NCBI RefSeq assembly: GCF_013409595.1
Contig: NZ_JACCBD010000001.1
Span: 2,666,001-2,730,000, forward strand
DNA from: Leucobacter aridicollis
GTDB taxonomy: Bacteria > Actinomycetota > Actinomycetes > Actinomycetales > Microbacteriaceae
Direction: 5' to 3'
Length of the DNA stretch: 64,000 nt
Part shown: positions 8,637 to 17,516 of the stretch, piece by piece
How positions within the stretch are numbered: position 1 is the stretch's first letter
Layout of the letters: every line of letters begins with the position of its first letter
Program-made: the position numbers and the translations under genes
The notes under the pieces: generated by a model
The model's input: the letters and a program-made list of their open reading frames with translations, nothing else
Told to the model about the DNA's origin: nothing
Database searches by the model: none

Positions 8637-9446
8637 GTGAATAGAGAAGTGACGATTCCGCCGCTTCCAGCCGAGCCCACCGACCCGACCCCTGAGGTCA
8701 GCCAGGCGAGCCACGCCAGCCGGGCCAGCCCGACCATCTCGGTCGTGATCCCGATGCACAATGAGGCCAGGATCATCGCCCGTTGCCTCCGCGCGCTCGA
8801 GGCGCAGACGGAGCCGGCCGACGAGATCGTCGTCGTCGACAACTGCTGCACGGACAGGAGCGCCGCAATCGCGCGGCGATTCCCCGGGGTGCGGGTGGTG
8901 GACGAGCCCCGCGCGGGCGTCACGTTCGCGCGCACGACGGGCTTCGACGCGGCCCGCTCCGATGTCATCGCCCGGATCGACGCAGACACCATCGTGCCGC
9001 CGGACTGGATCGCACGCCTCCGATCCGACTTTCGCGATCCCACCCTCGACGGTCAGGGCGGGGGCGCCGCGATCGCGGAACTCTCCCCCGGTGAACACTT
9101 CTGGTTCGCCTGGTGGTATCGCGGGTTTCGGGCGTGGCACCAGCGCAGCATTGGCGTGCGTCCCATGCTCTACGGCTTCAATAGTGCGTTCCGCAGGCAC
9201 GCGTGGTTGGAAGCACGGCCCCTTGTCGGGCTCGGTGACGAGCAGGTGAGCGAGGACGTCGACGTGACGATCGCGCTGCTTCGCACCGGGCACCGGCTGC
9301 GCTACGCTCCCGACCTCATCGTGCGGGCTCGGCTGTTTCGCTCAATCGACAGGAAGAAACTCAGCCGGTATTACGAGACCGACAGTTTGACGCTCGCCCG
9401 ACACCGCTACGGCAATCGGAAGCGATGGGCGGGACGCATCACGTGA
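8637..9446 (+). CDS. family 2 glycosyltransferase
   Basis: 269 aa, GTG start. The GT-A fold motifs are clear: SVVIPMHNEARIIARCLRAL at the N-terminus, DEIVVVDNCCTDRS, the DXD-type VIARIDADTIVPPDW, and EDVDVTIALLRTGHRLRY. No membrane segment is seen, so it is probably cytoplasmic or membrane-associated. Its stop overlaps the GTG of the next gene by 4 nt, so the two are co-translated. Together they resemble envelope-lipid or polyprenyl-sugar modification pairs; the substrate is not identifiable. The N-terminal 30 residues are Pro/Ala/Ser-rich and a later start is possible. Confidence 0.85.
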   Translation: MNREVTIPPLPAEPTDPTPEVSQASHASRASPTISVVIPMHNEARIIARCLRALEAQTEPADEIVVVDNCCTDRSAAIARRFPGVRVVDEPRAGVTFARTTGFDAARSDVIARIDADTIVPPDWIARLRSDFRDPTLDGQGGGAAIAELSPGEHFWFAWWYRGFRAWHQRSIGVRPMLYGFNSAFRRHAWLEARPLVGLGDEQVSEDVDVTIALLRTGHRLRYAPDLIVRARLFRSIDRKKLSRYYETDSLTLARHRYGNRKRWAGRIT

Positions 9447-10483
9447 GCCCCCGCTGGGTGCGCTCTCCCCGGTTCTGGGTGAGCACCGTCACGCTGCTCC
9501 TCGTCGCGGGGATCGTCATCGCTGCCTGGCCGACAATGGTCGACGCGGCACGCAGTCTCCCGCTCGCGAATCCGTGGATTATGGCCCTCCTCGTTCCCGT
9601 CCAGCTCGCGAGCTTCGCGGTCACCGGCGAGGCGCTGTTCGCCTACCTGCGAGCTCGGGGCGAGCTACGCGGAATGCGGCCGCTCACGGCGATGAGAATG
9701 TCGCTCGAGTTCAACTTCGCGAACCATATGCTGCCCTCGGGCGGCGCGGCGGGGATCACGTATGCGAGCTGGAAGCTCGCGGGCATGGGGGTCCCTCCAG
9801 CCCGCGGGACGCTCGCGCAGCTCGCCCGGTTCGCGGTGACGTTCGTGTCCTTCAGCATCATGCTGCTTGCCGCGGCAACCTGGCTGCTCGCGAGCGGTCA
9901 GGGAACCCCCGCGGTGCTCTGGTCGGCCGCGGGTGTCGGCGCGCTCGCGCTTGGCGCGACTGGCGGCGGCGCGCTGCTGCTGCGTCGCCGGCGCCCACTG
10001 CATCGCGTCGCGGGCGTCGTCATTCGGGTCGCGAACTGGGGCGCACACATCATCGGCAGGCCCGCCGTCGTGCGGACGGAGACTGTCGTACGTTTCTTCG
10101 ACGGGCTGCACGTCGAGCTGCGAGAGATCCTTCGCGACCCGCGCGCGCTGCGTGCCCCGTTCGCGTGGTCGTTCCTCGTACACGTCTGCGACGCCGGCCT
10201 GTTCTGGATCGCGCTCGCCGCATTCGGTCTACGCGCGGATCCCGCGCTGGTCTTCGTCGCGTACGGTCTCGCGACCGTCGCGAGCATGGTCGTCACCACG
10301 CCAAACGGCGTCGGCGCGTACGAGGTCGTCATGATCGGCCTGCTCGTGGCGGGCGGGCTCCCGAGTGCGCTCACTGTCGCCGCGATCACGCTCGCGCGCG
10401 CGATCCTGCTCGTCGGCACGATCGTCTTCGGGTGGGCCTTCTACCAACACAGCGTGGCGCGAGGCGGGCGGCGCGCGCCCTGA
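9443..10483 (+). CDS. lysylphosphatidylglycerol synthase-type membrane protein (UPF0104)
   Basis: About 346 aa from the GTG at 9443, which overlaps the upstream TGA (GTGA). About eight membrane helices are visible. Motifs typical of the LPG_synthase_TM family are FNFANHMLPSGGAAGITYAS and TTPNGVGAYEVVMIGLLVAG. There is no aminoacyl-transferase domain, so it is not a complete MprF. In actinobacteria such stand-alone proteins often sit beside GT2 enzymes and are thought to flip or support a glycolipid; here that is inference from context. Confidence 0.83.
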   Translation: MSPRWVRSPRFWVSTVTLLLVAGIVIAAWPTMVDAARSLPLANPWIMALLVPVQLASFAVTGEALFAYLRARGELRGMRPLTAMRMSLEFNFANHMLPSGGAAGITYASWKLAGMGVPPARGTLAQLARFAVTFVSFSIMLLAAATWLLASGQGTPAVLWSAAGVGALALGATGGGALLLRRRRPLHRVAGVVIRVANWGAHIIGRPAVVRTETVVRFFDGLHVELREILRDPRALRAPFAWSFLVHVCDAGLFWIALAAFGLRADPALVFVAYGLATVASMVVTTPNGVGAYEVVMIGLLVAGGLPSALTVAAITLARAILLVGTIVFGWAFYQHSVARGGRRAP

Positions 10484-10508
10484 GAGGCTGGCCGTGAACG
10501 GTCGCGCG

Positions 10509-11978
10509 CTACAGGTGCTTCAGCAGCTCGTCGGCCTGGTCGACGCCCGACACGTATGACGCCGTCACCGTGCTCGTTCGCATCCCCGCCCAGAACACCA
10601 CATCATCGGTCGGTGCTGACATGTCTGTCTCGTTGCCGCCGTGCCCGTAGGCTCCCCAGCTGAAGGGCTCGTTCGCCCAGTCTGTCATGAGGGCCTTCTT
10701 GTACTGCAGCCCGGGGTCGCCCGCGCTCTTACGCACGACGTCCAAGACCGCCTCGTGCTTCTGCTCGAGCGGCAGCGCGTGAAGTTCGCGCGCGGCTTCT
10801 CCCGTCTCCCAGCCGACGATGACCTGCCCGCCGTAGTCGGGTTGCGCGATCGATGCGTTCCACAGCGTTGTCGGGGTGAGGTCCATCGACTCGGCGTAGC
10901 CCCAGCTCGAGCTGCCGTCGGGCGTGAACACGTGCCCGTCGAATTCGAGCAGGCACTTGAAGATGTGGCTGTACTGGAACTCGTCGAACGCCACCCACTT
11001 GCGGTCGGGCAGCCCGGCGGAGAAGTCGATGTCTCTGCGCTGCATCACCCCGGCGGGAACGGCCATGACCAGACGGCGCGCGGACATGGTGCCCTGCGAC
11101 GTCAGAAGCTCAACGCCGTTCTTCGAATGCTGCACTGATTCCACGATGGTGTCGAGAAACACCGGAATATCGTCGGCGATGAAGGTCAGCAGCTGGTCGT
11201 AGCCGCCGATGATCTTGTAGTCGCCGTCGTTGCGCTCCGGGTCGTCCGGCTCGAGCTGCTCGGGCTCCGGCGCGTCCTCAGGGTGTAGCGAGTAGCGGAT
11301 GCACGCGGTCAGCGCCTCGCCGACCGCCGCGGCGTCGGTCGCGTACAGCGGTTCGGCGTCGTCGGTCAGCAGGTACCGGAGCCCGCTCGGGATGTTATCG
11401 GGTGCAACGCCCAGCCGCGACAGGTAGGCGTCCGCCTTCTCACGCGGCAGCACCTCCGGCAGCGGGCGCCCCTCCCCCGCGGGGTCGAACTTCGCGAGGC
11501 CGTCTGGGATGCCCGCGGGGAACGTCCACGACACTGGTGCGTCCGGGGCGTGCCACGCGTGGGAGGGCGAGCTGTCCGCCACGCCGTCCAAGCGAATGTA
11601 GTTCTTGGTGAACATCCGCATGTCGAACCCGGCCTCCTTGATCCAGGGATAGGTGTCAGCGTAGGGGCCGCCGTGCACAAGCTCGCATCCCCGCTCGACC
11701 GGGATCCCCATCGAGGTGCGATCGGTGAACATGCGCCCGCCGATCCGGTCCCGGGCCTCAACGATCGCGACCCGAAGACTCGGACGTTGATCGACGAGGC
11801 GCCGGGCCGCCCCGATTCCGGCGGACCCGGCACCCACAACGATGACGTCCCAGTCGCCGCCGCGCTCGTCACCGCCGGGTCGCCCGTTGATGGCGTTCCC
11901 CGCGATGATGCCAGCGGTGGCGAGGCCTGCGACCGCGGCGGCCCCGACCAAGAGGCTGCGACGTGAGACGTGAGCCAT
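10509..11978 (-). CDS. Tat-exported FAD-dependent amine oxidase
   Basis: 489 aa. A twin-arginine signal opens the protein (SRRSLLVGAAAVAGLATAG), then the FAD dinucleotide-binding motif VIVVGAGSAGIGAARRL and EARDRIGGRMFTD typical of flavin monoamine oxidases. The C-terminus (WANEPFSWGAYG, then VVFWAGMRTSTVTASYVSG) is the conserved FAD-binding end. The ATG at 11978 is preceded by AAAGGAG and is preferred over an earlier ATG at 11999. The probable reaction is oxidative deamination of an amine outside the membrane. It lies 65 nt behind an MFS transporter on the same strand, so the pair may take up and oxidise the same amine or its product. Confidence 0.88.
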   Translation of the reverse strand: MAHVSRRSLLVGAAAVAGLATAGIIAGNAINGRPGGDERGGDWDVIVVGAGSAGIGAARRLVDQRPSLRVAIVEARDRIGGRMFTDRTSMGIPVERGCELVHGGPYADTYPWIKEAGFDMRMFTKNYIRLDGVADSSPSHAWHAPDAPVSWTFPAGIPDGLAKFDPAGEGRPLPEVLPREKADAYLSRLGVAPDNIPSGLRYLLTDDAEPLYATDAAAVGEALTACIRYSLHPEDAPEPEQLEPDDPERNDGDYKIIGGYDQLLTFIADDIPVFLDTIVESVQHSKNGVELLTSQGTMSARRLVMAVPAGVMQRRDIDFSAGLPDRKWVAFDEFQYSHIFKCLLEFDGHVFTPDGSSSWGYAESMDLTPTTLWNASIAQPDYGGQVIVGWETGEAARELHALPLEQKHEAVLDVVRKSAGDPGLQYKKALMTDWANEPFSWGAYGHGGNETDMSAPTDDVVFWAGMRTSTVTASYVSGVDQADELLKHL

Positions 11979-12043
11979 GAGCACTCCTTTGTTGTTCACT
12001 CTCGGTACTGCGTGGTTCGGCGGCGCTCAGCCGCCGTGCGGTG

Positions 12044-13282
12044 TTAGCGTGCGAGCGCCTCCGCCGGTTGCGCGCGCCGCACGTCCTTCGCGAGGAAGGG
12101 GAAGCAGAGGTTCAAGAGCGCGGTGGCCACCACCATGCCAACAAACCCGAGCACGTAGTCCCCTGTGGAGTCCTTCACGAGGCCCATCACATACGGGTAG
12201 ACGAACCCGCCAACGATGAAGCCGATGCCGAGCACGAAGCCGTTGACCGCGCCAGCCATGCGCCCGGGCACGGACTCGGTCGCGAGGGCCAGGGCGAGGG
12301 GCATGCCGGTGTAGACCCCGAGGCCTACGAGCGGCAGGCAGATCGCGGCAAACACGTAGTTTCCGGAGGCGATGCTCACGGTGAGGGCGCCCATGAAGAG
12401 CGTCATCGCGAGACCGGCGAGCAGGATCAGGTTCTTCCGCTTACCCAGGCTGTCGGAGATGAGGCCAAAGATGATCGACGTCGCGACGCCGGCGAGCACG
12501 TAGCAGGACGCGAAGAAGCCCGCGGCGGTCGTCGACCATCCGGCGTCCTCGATGAGGATCGTCGGCATCCAGACCGCGACGACCGCGAAGATGCCCCACT
12601 CGCCGATGAAGAAGGCTGCGGCGACCAGGACGTTGCGGCTGAACAGCCAGCTGATGGCGGAACGGCCGCTGGTGTCTGACTCCTGCGCGGCCTCATCGGC
12701 CTGGGCAGGTGGAACGTCCTTCAGGAAGAGCGCCGCGATGACGAGCACGACGATGAGGAAGACCCCACCGATAGTCGAGCCAGTGCGCCAGCCGAACGCG
12801 ACGAGCACGATTGCGAACAGGTAGAGCGCGAACACCGAGCCGATGCCGTCGGTCGTGAACATCACGCCGAGCGCGATGCCGCTCTTGCGCTCGCGCTCGA
12901 ACCAGTTGATCGCCATCGTGTACGGGCCGACGAACAGCAGGCCGACGCCGAGGCCGCTGATGGCGCGGCCGAGCATGAGCATGCCGTAGTCAGGCGCGAG
13001 GGCGAAGACGAACTGCCCGATGATCGCGGCGACGAGGCCAACGAGGATGATCTTCTTGATTCCGATCTTGTCGCCGATCACCCCGGCGAAGGGCAGGATG
13101 ATGCCGCCGACGAGGGCGGTGATCGAGGCGAGCAGGCCGGCCTGGCTCGCGCTGAGCGACAGCTCTTCGGAGATCTCGAGCAGGCTCGGGGTCCATCCGA
13201 TGTAGGGGATGAAGCAGGCGATGAGAACCAGGTAGGACAGGCTCAGCATCACCCACTTGGTTGTGGGGCTCGTCTTAGTCAT
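12044..13282 (-). CDS. MFS transporter
   Basis: 412 aa, 12 predicted helices. The motif-A loop between helices 2 and 3 reads FAGVIGDKIGIKK, and the second-half equivalent is GLISDSLGKRKN. LGRAISGLGVGLLFVGPYT lies in helix 4. The family resembles cyanate/NarK/anion-type facilitators, but the substrate is uncertain. It is the first gene of a probable two-gene operon with the Tat-exported amine oxidase. An AT-rich dyad lies just upstream (13314-13333). Confidence 0.85.
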   Translation of the reverse strand: MTKTSPTTKWVMLSLSYLVLIACFIPYIGWTPSLLEISEELSLSASQAGLLASITALVGGIILPFAGVIGDKIGIKKIILVGLVAAIIGQFVFALAPDYGMLMLGRAISGLGVGLLFVGPYTMAINWFERERKSGIALGVMFTTDGIGSVFALYLFAIVLVAFGWRTGSTIGGVFLIVVLVIAALFLKDVPPAQADEAAQESDTSGRSAISWLFSRNVLVAAAFFIGEWGIFAVVAVWMPTILIEDAGWSTTAAGFFASCYVLAGVATSIIFGLISDSLGKRKNLILLAGLAMTLFMGALTVSIASGNYVFAAICLPLVGLGVYTGMPLALALATESVPGRMAGAVNGFVLGIGFIVGGFVYPYVMGLVKDSTGDYVLGFVGMVVATALLNLCFPFLAKDVRRAQPAEALAR

Positions 13283-13313
13283 GAAGGCGCACTTTCCATC
13301 TCGGCATTGAGAA

Positions 13314-13333
13314 CAAATTCAACAACGAATTTG
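13314..13333. promoter_or_regulatory. inverted repeat upstream of the MFS/amine-oxidase operon
   Basis: CAAATTC-AACAAC-GAATTTG is a perfect 7-bp dyad in an unusually AT-rich patch, 32 nt upstream of the MFS start. It is a candidate operator; no divergent or adjacent regulator gene is present to name its protein. Confidence 0.35.
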
Positions 13334-13502
13334 CATAGAGAACAGCAACCAAACCATTGGCTTGCTGCCAGAGCAAAACCATATAGCTAAACTTGCTCAT
13401 TCACAAGCTCAAGATCGCAAAAACTGGCGCTGGGGCCAAAAGCGGAGCCCAAACTCCGCGCCAGGAGCGGTCACCGCGCGGGTGAACTTGCTCACAACGC
13501 AA

Positions 13503-13528
13503 CGAAGCCCCTCCGAGGAGGGGCTTCG
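13503..13528 (-). terminator. terminator hairpin after tRNA-Asp
   Basis: A perfect 12-bp stem (CGAAGCCCCTCC / GGAGGGGCTTCG) with a two-base loop lies just past the CCA end of the tRNA-Asp gene. It lacks a clear T-tract but is the natural end of the tRNA transcript. Confidence 0.6.
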
Positions 13529-13533
13529 AACTG

Positions 13534-13610
13534 TGGCGACCCTGACGGGACTTGAACCCGCGACCTCCGCCGTGACAGGGCGGCGCGCTAACCAACTGCG
13601 CTACAGGGCC
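13534..13610 (-). tRNA. tRNA-Asp(GTC), CCA encoded
   Basis: 77 nt including an encoded CCA. The acceptor stem pairs GGCCCTG with CAGGGTC, the anticodon arm is CCGCC-CTGTCAC-GGCGG with anticodon GTC, and the T-arm carries GGTTCAAGTCC. It is nearly identical to the second Asp gene at 13907-13980, which differs in lacking the CCA. A strong hairpin follows. Confidence 0.96.
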
Positions 13611-13683
13611 AGATGTTGCTCTTCAATTATGCCTTGCTCGACGACGCTTCCAGACCACACAGGGCACCGGGAACGGGTTCTGC

Positions 13684-13724
13684 AAGAAAAAGAACCCCCA
13701 CGAGTAGAAGCCTCATGAGGGTTC
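13684..13724 (-). terminator. factor-independent terminator after tRNA-Phe
   Basis: A 13-bp stem (692-704 paired with 712-724 within 13 kb, including G-T pairs) with a 7-nt loop is followed on the minus strand by TTTTTCTT. It ends tRNA-Phe transcription. Confidence 0.75.
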
Positions 13725-13748
13725 AGTAACGGTGTAATAGCCGCTACG

Positions 13749-13821
13749 TGGCTCCGACCGGCATCGATCCGGTGACCTTTCGATTTTCAGTCGAACGCTC
13801 TACCAACTGAGCTACAGAGCC
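13749..13821 (-). tRNA. tRNA-Phe(GAA)
   Basis: 73 nt without an encoded CCA. Acceptor stem GGCTCTG with CGGAGCC and discriminator A; anticodon arm TTCGA-CTGAAAA-TCGAA gives GAA. D-arm and T-arm are complete. Its own terminator follows at 13684-13724, so it can be expressed separately from the flanking Asp genes. Confidence 0.96.
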
Positions 13822-13871
13822 AGACGATCGTTCGAACTGGGTGACCAACTCTGGCAATCGCCGTTGGAATG

Positions 13872-13894
13872 AAGAAACCCTTCCTTAGAAGGGC
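13872..13894 (-). terminator. terminator hairpin after second tRNA-Asp
   Basis: CCCTTC-TAAG-GAAGGG followed by TTTCTTC on the minus strand, a short stem with a T-rich tail directly behind the tRNA-Asp at 13907-13980. Confidence 0.6.
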
Positions 13895-13906
13895 TCCTCA
13901 ATCCAG

Positions 13907-13980
13907 CGACCCTGACGGGACTTGAACCCGCGACCTCCGCCGTGACAGGGCGGCGCGCTAACCAACTGCGCTACAGGGCC
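13907..13980 (-). tRNA. tRNA-Asp(GTC), second copy
   Basis: 74 nt. The mature sequence appears identical to the copy at 13534-13610 (anticodon GTC in CTGTCAC), but the downstream bases are not CCA, so the 3' end must be added enzymatically. The duplicate pair flanks tRNA-Phe. Confidence 0.96.
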
Positions 13981-14007
13981 ATGCATATTTAATTGTGTTC
14001 GGTATAG

Positions 14008-14080
14008 TGACCCCAACGGGATTCGAACCCGTGCTGCCGCCGTGAAAGGGCGGTGTCCTAGGCCGCTAAACGATGGGGCC
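14008..14080 (-). tRNA. tRNA-Glu(TTC)
   Basis: 73 nt without an encoded CCA. Acceptor stem GGCCCCA with TGGGGTC, anticodon arm CCGCC-CTTTCAC-GGCGG giving TTC, T-arm GGTTCGAATCC. It is the first gene of the Glu-Asp-Phe-Asp tRNA cluster as read on the minus strand, an order often seen in actinobacteria. Confidence 0.96.
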
Positions 14081-14211
14081 GGGGCAATTTCTTGCCTTGC
14101 TACCGAGATATGAGCTTAGGGCACGAATGCCGCGGGACGCAAATCCCGGTGACCATCCGGTATCCCTGGCGTGTCGCGACGGCGATTCGGCACCGAGCGC
14201 GGACGCGCTGC

Positions 14212-14496
14212 TTATCCCCCGAGGGCGCGCTGCACGCGGTTGAGGGAGATGTTCTCGAGTCGCTGCACGCCGTCGCCGGTGCGCTGCTCGAAGTGATAGC
14301 CCATCTTGCCCTGGCTGAGCATGCCGATGAGATACGGCTCGTTCGCATTCCACATGATCCAGGTCGGCTGCCCCTGCATGTTCGGACCCAAGAATGTGAA
14401 CTCAATCGCCTGCTGTCCGAACCGCTGAATGTGCGGCATCAGCCGATCCGTGGGGAGCGCTAGTACCTTCTCACCCTGCCGTTGCACCTCGCTCAT
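14212..14496 (-). CDS. small hypothetical protein
   Basis: 94 aa, soluble, no recognised domain. Central sequence FTFLGPNMQGQPTWIMWNAN is rich in aromatic and amide residues and looks like a compact beta-structured protein. The ATG at 14496 follows TAGGAT and CGGGCC, a leaderless-promoter spacing, which supports expression. It stands alone between the tRNA cluster and the aminopeptidase gene. I do not recognise the family. Confidence 0.7.
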   Translation of the reverse strand: MSEVQRQGEKVLALPTDRLMPHIQRFGQQAIEFTFLGPNMQGQPTWIMWNANEPYLIGMLSQGKMGYHFEQRTGDGVQRLENISLNRVQRALGG

Positions 14497-14592
14497 GGCC
14501 CGATCCTATCGAACAGACATAAAAATTTCGATGACGAAACGCTCAGCTACGCACCCTTCCGCGCAGCTGAGCGCCATTCCGTCACGTCGGGA

Positions 14593-15948
14593 CTACGCGC
14601 CAGCGTAGAACGCGCCGATTGCGCGGGCGAGTCCGTGCAGGTCGTCCACGTGCGCGAGCTCGCGAGCCGAGTGCATCGAGAGCAGCGGAACGCCGACGTC
14701 GACGGTGCGGATCCCGATCCTCGTTGCCGTGATCGGGCCGATCGTCGAGCCGCACGGAACCGTGTTGTTCGACACGAACTCCTGCGTCTGGACCCCTGCC
14801 GCCTCGCACGCGCGCTGCCAGAGCGCTGCGCCGTGCGCATCGCTCGCGTAGCGCTGGTTCGCGTTGACCTTCAGCATCGGCCCGTTGCCCGCGAGCGGGC
14901 GCACGTTCGGGTCGTGCTTCTCCTGATAGTTCGGGTGCACCGAGTGCCCCGCATCCGCCGACAGGCACCACGACGCTGCGAGCGCGCGTGCGGCCTCATC
15001 CGGCGTCGCGCCGAGCCCGGCACGCAAGCGCACGAGAACGTCCTCCAGGAACGGCCCTGCCGCACCTGAGCGCGTCTCCGAGCCGAGCTCCTCGTGGTCG
15101 AAGGAGGCAAACACGGAGATCGTGCCGGGCGCCGGCTCGGTCTCGATGAGCGCGACCAGGCCCGCGAAGGTCGAGCTCAGGTTGTCGAGCCGCGGCGACG
15201 CGAGAAACTCCTCACGCGCGCCGATCCTGCTCGCCGGCTGCGTGTCATACAGCCGCACGTCGGTGCCCGCGATGTCGGCGGCCGCGATCCGCGCCGGATC
15301 CAGCTTCAACTCAGCAGTCGGAGCCGCAACGAAGGGCTCGCCCGGTTGCGGCAAGTTCGCCGCGGCCGCGAGCAGCTCAATCACCGACGTCTCGGGCGCC
15401 GAGACCGCGAGGATCGGCTGCGTGTGGCGCTGCCGATCGAGCGTGAGGCCCGAGTTCGCCTCGCGGTCGAGGTGGATCGCGAGCTGCGGGATTCGCGCGA
15501 CGGCCTGCGTGCATACGAGGCGCTCCTCGCCCGAGCGGGTGACGACGCGCCCCGCGAAGCCGAGGTCCCGGTCGAGCCACGAGTTGATGAGCGGCCCGCC
15601 GTAGACCTCGACCCCGGCCTGCGACCAGCCAGCTGCCGTGAAGTCGGGCTGCGGCTTCAGGACGAAGCCGGGGGAATCCGTGTGCGCGCCGAGCACGCGC
15701 ACGGGGCTCGTCGCGGAGACGCCCTCCCCCGCCCGCCATGCGATGACCGCGCCGTCGCGCACGACGACGCCGCGGGCGCCGGATGCGACCGGCCCCCACG
15801 CGTCGTCTTCGATGAGCTCGGTGAAGCCCTGGCTCACGAGCATCGCTGCCGAGAATCGCGCCGCGTGGTACGAGCTCGGCGATGATCCTACGAACCCGAT
15901 GAACTCATTGATGTAGTCGTCGCGACTCTCAAGCAGCGTCTCGGTCAT
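14593..15948 (-). CDS. apeB: M18 family aminopeptidase (aspartyl aminopeptidase type)
   Basis: 451 aa, typical length. Metal-ligand and catalytic motifs of M18 are present in order: LGAHTDSPGFVLKP (about residue 90), SFDHEELGSETRSGA in the centre, and LLSMHSARELAHVDDLHGL near the C-terminus. These are cytosolic dodecameric dizinc enzymes that release N-terminal acidic or other residues from short peptides. It lies 4 nt behind the M17 aminopeptidase gene, so the two intracellular peptidases are probably co-transcribed. Confidence 0.92.
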   Translation of the reverse strand: MTETLLESRDDYINEFIGFVGSSPSSYHAARFSAAMLVSQGFTELIEDDAWGPVASGARGVVVRDGAVIAWRAGEGVSATSPVRVLGAHTDSPGFVLKPQPDFTAAGWSQAGVEVYGGPLINSWLDRDLGFAGRVVTRSGEERLVCTQAVARIPQLAIHLDREANSGLTLDRQRHTQPILAVSAPETSVIELLAAAANLPQPGEPFVAAPTAELKLDPARIAAADIAGTDVRLYDTQPASRIGAREEFLASPRLDNLSSTFAGLVALIETEPAPGTISVFASFDHEELGSETRSGAAGPFLEDVLVRLRAGLGATPDEAARALAASWCLSADAGHSVHPNYQEKHDPNVRPLAGNGPMLKVNANQRYASDAHGAALWQRACEAAGVQTQEFVSNNTVPCGSTIGPITATRIGIRTVDVGVPLLSMHSARELAHVDDLHGLARAIGAFYAGA

Positions 15949-15952
15949 GGCG

Positions 15953-17506
15953 CTAGTTCATCTCGCTTGACTGGGGTGCGTCGGTCGCGGCGGGAGCCGT
16001 GAACGCTGCGGCGAGCTCGGTGAGCAGGCGCGCGCCGAAGCCCGTCGAGCCTGTCGAACGCCAGAGGTCGTCGCTCGCGACCTCCATCGTCGGGGCGATG
16101 TCGATGTGGCCCCACGGCACGTCAGCGACGAACTCGTTGAGGAAGAGGGCCGCGAGGATCGCGCCGCCGTAGGGCCCGCCGATGTTCGACAGGTCCGCGA
16201 CGTTCGACTTCATCTGGTCGGCGTACCGGTGATCGAGCGGCATCTGCCAGACGCGCTCGTCGGTGAGGTCCGCCGCCGCCGCGAGCTGCGCCGCGACCTC
16301 GTCGTTGTTCGCGAAGGTCGCTGCCGTGCGGAGCCCGAGCGCCGCCATCGCGTTGCCGGTGAGCGTCGCAATGTCGACGATTGCGTCGGGGCGATCGGCT
16401 TCCTCGGTGGCGAGGACGAGGCCGTCGGCCATGACAATGCGCCCCTCGGCGTCGGAGTTCTTCACCTCGACGGTCTTGCCGCCGCGGATCGTGAGCACGT
16501 CGCCGATCTTCGTCGCGGTGCCCGAGAGCATGTTGTCGGTGCACATGAGCCAGCCGGTGACCTTGTTCGTCACGCCGAGCTCACGGAGGCCGAGCATCGC
16601 CGAGAAGACGGCTCCGGCGCCCATCATGTCCATCTTCATGTCGCCCATCGACGTCGGGGGCTTCAGGCTCACGCCGCCCGAGTCGAACATGATGCCCTTG
16701 CCGACGAGGCCGAGGTGCGGGGTGTTCGCGTTCGCGCCCTCGGGCGTGTAGCGCAGCTTGATCATGCGGGGCTCGTCGACGGAACCGGCGTTCACGCCGA
16801 GCAGGCCGCCGGTGCCGAGCTCGATGAGCGCGTCACGGTCGAAGATCTCGACCTCGAGGCCGAACTCCGGGCCGAGCTTCGCGGCGATGTCGGCGAACTT
16901 CTCGGCCGTGAGGTGCCGTGGCGGGGTGTTGCCGAGGTCGCGCGAGAGCGCGGCGGCGCGTGCGAGCACGAGTCCGCGGGCGACGCCCTCCTTGGCTGCG
17001 GCCTGGTCCGCGTCGGCGACGCCGAGCGTCAGCGTCTTCAGCGCGACGTTCTTCGCCTCGCCCTTCAGCGCCTCGAACCGGTAGCGCGCGAGCACGGCGC
17101 CCTCGGTTGCGGCGAGCGCGGCGTCGTGCGCGTTCAGCTTGTCGGAGACCACGCCAGTGAGGTCGAGAGCAAGTGCGTCCGACTCGCTCGCGGCGCGGGT
17201 GAAGGAGGCCACCGCGTTGCGGAGCTCAGCCGCCGAGGTGATGCCCGTGCCGGTGCCGACGAGTACGCAGAGCGTCTGGCCGGGGAGGCGCAGCGTCTGG
17301 CCGGCCTTCCCGGTGAATCCGGCGGCCGCAAGCGACTCGCGGGTCTGGCCGTCGAGGTGATCGCATGCTGGCAGATCCCCCTCGGCGGCGATCAGGCACG
17401 CACGGACGGGCGCTGCGGTGACATCGGCGACGGAGCCGATGACAACGTCAGTTGTCTGCGCGAGCGAAGGGACAGGATCGAAGGATGGGTCAATCACTAC
17501 ACTCAT
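15953..17506 (-). CDS. pepA: leucyl aminopeptidase (M17, PepA)
   Basis: 517 aa from the ATG at 17506 (MSVVIDPSFDPVPSLAQTTD). The M17 signature NSDAEGRIVMADGLV is at about residue 350, preceded by metal ligands in GKGIMFDSGGVSLKP and DMKMDMMGAGAV, and followed by ATLTGNAMAALG. A longer frame reaches 18385 but overlaps the LysR gene in an unlikely frame. The ATG follows TAGGGT and a 7-nt gap, a leaderless pattern. It probably forms a peptide-recycling operon with the M18 enzyme 4 nt downstream. Confidence 0.94.
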   Translation of the reverse strand: MSVVIDPSFDPVPSLAQTTDVVIGSVADVTAAPVRACLIAAEGDLPACDHLDGQTRESLAAAGFTGKAGQTLRLPGQTLCVLVGTGTGITSAAELRNAVASFTRAASESDALALDLTGVVSDKLNAHDAALAATEGAVLARYRFEALKGEAKNVALKTLTLGVADADQAAAKEGVARGLVLARAAALSRDLGNTPPRHLTAEKFADIAAKLGPEFGLEVEIFDRDALIELGTGGLLGVNAGSVDEPRMIKLRYTPEGANANTPHLGLVGKGIMFDSGGVSLKPPTSMGDMKMDMMGAGAVFSAMLGLRELGVTNKVTGWLMCTDNMLSGTATKIGDVLTIRGGKTVEVKNSDAEGRIVMADGLVLATEEADRPDAIVDIATLTGNAMAALGLRTAATFANNDEVAAQLAAAADLTDERVWQMPLDHRYADQMKSNVADLSNIGGPYGGAILAALFLNEFVADVPWGHIDIAPTMEVASDDLWRSTGSTGFGARLLTELAAAFTAPAATDAPQSSEMN

Positions 17507-17516
17507 GCCCCCAACC

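Noticed and set aside
13503..14080. tRNA cluster as an integration site for a mobile element
   Set aside because: No integrase, duplicated tRNA end or prophage gene is present on either side.
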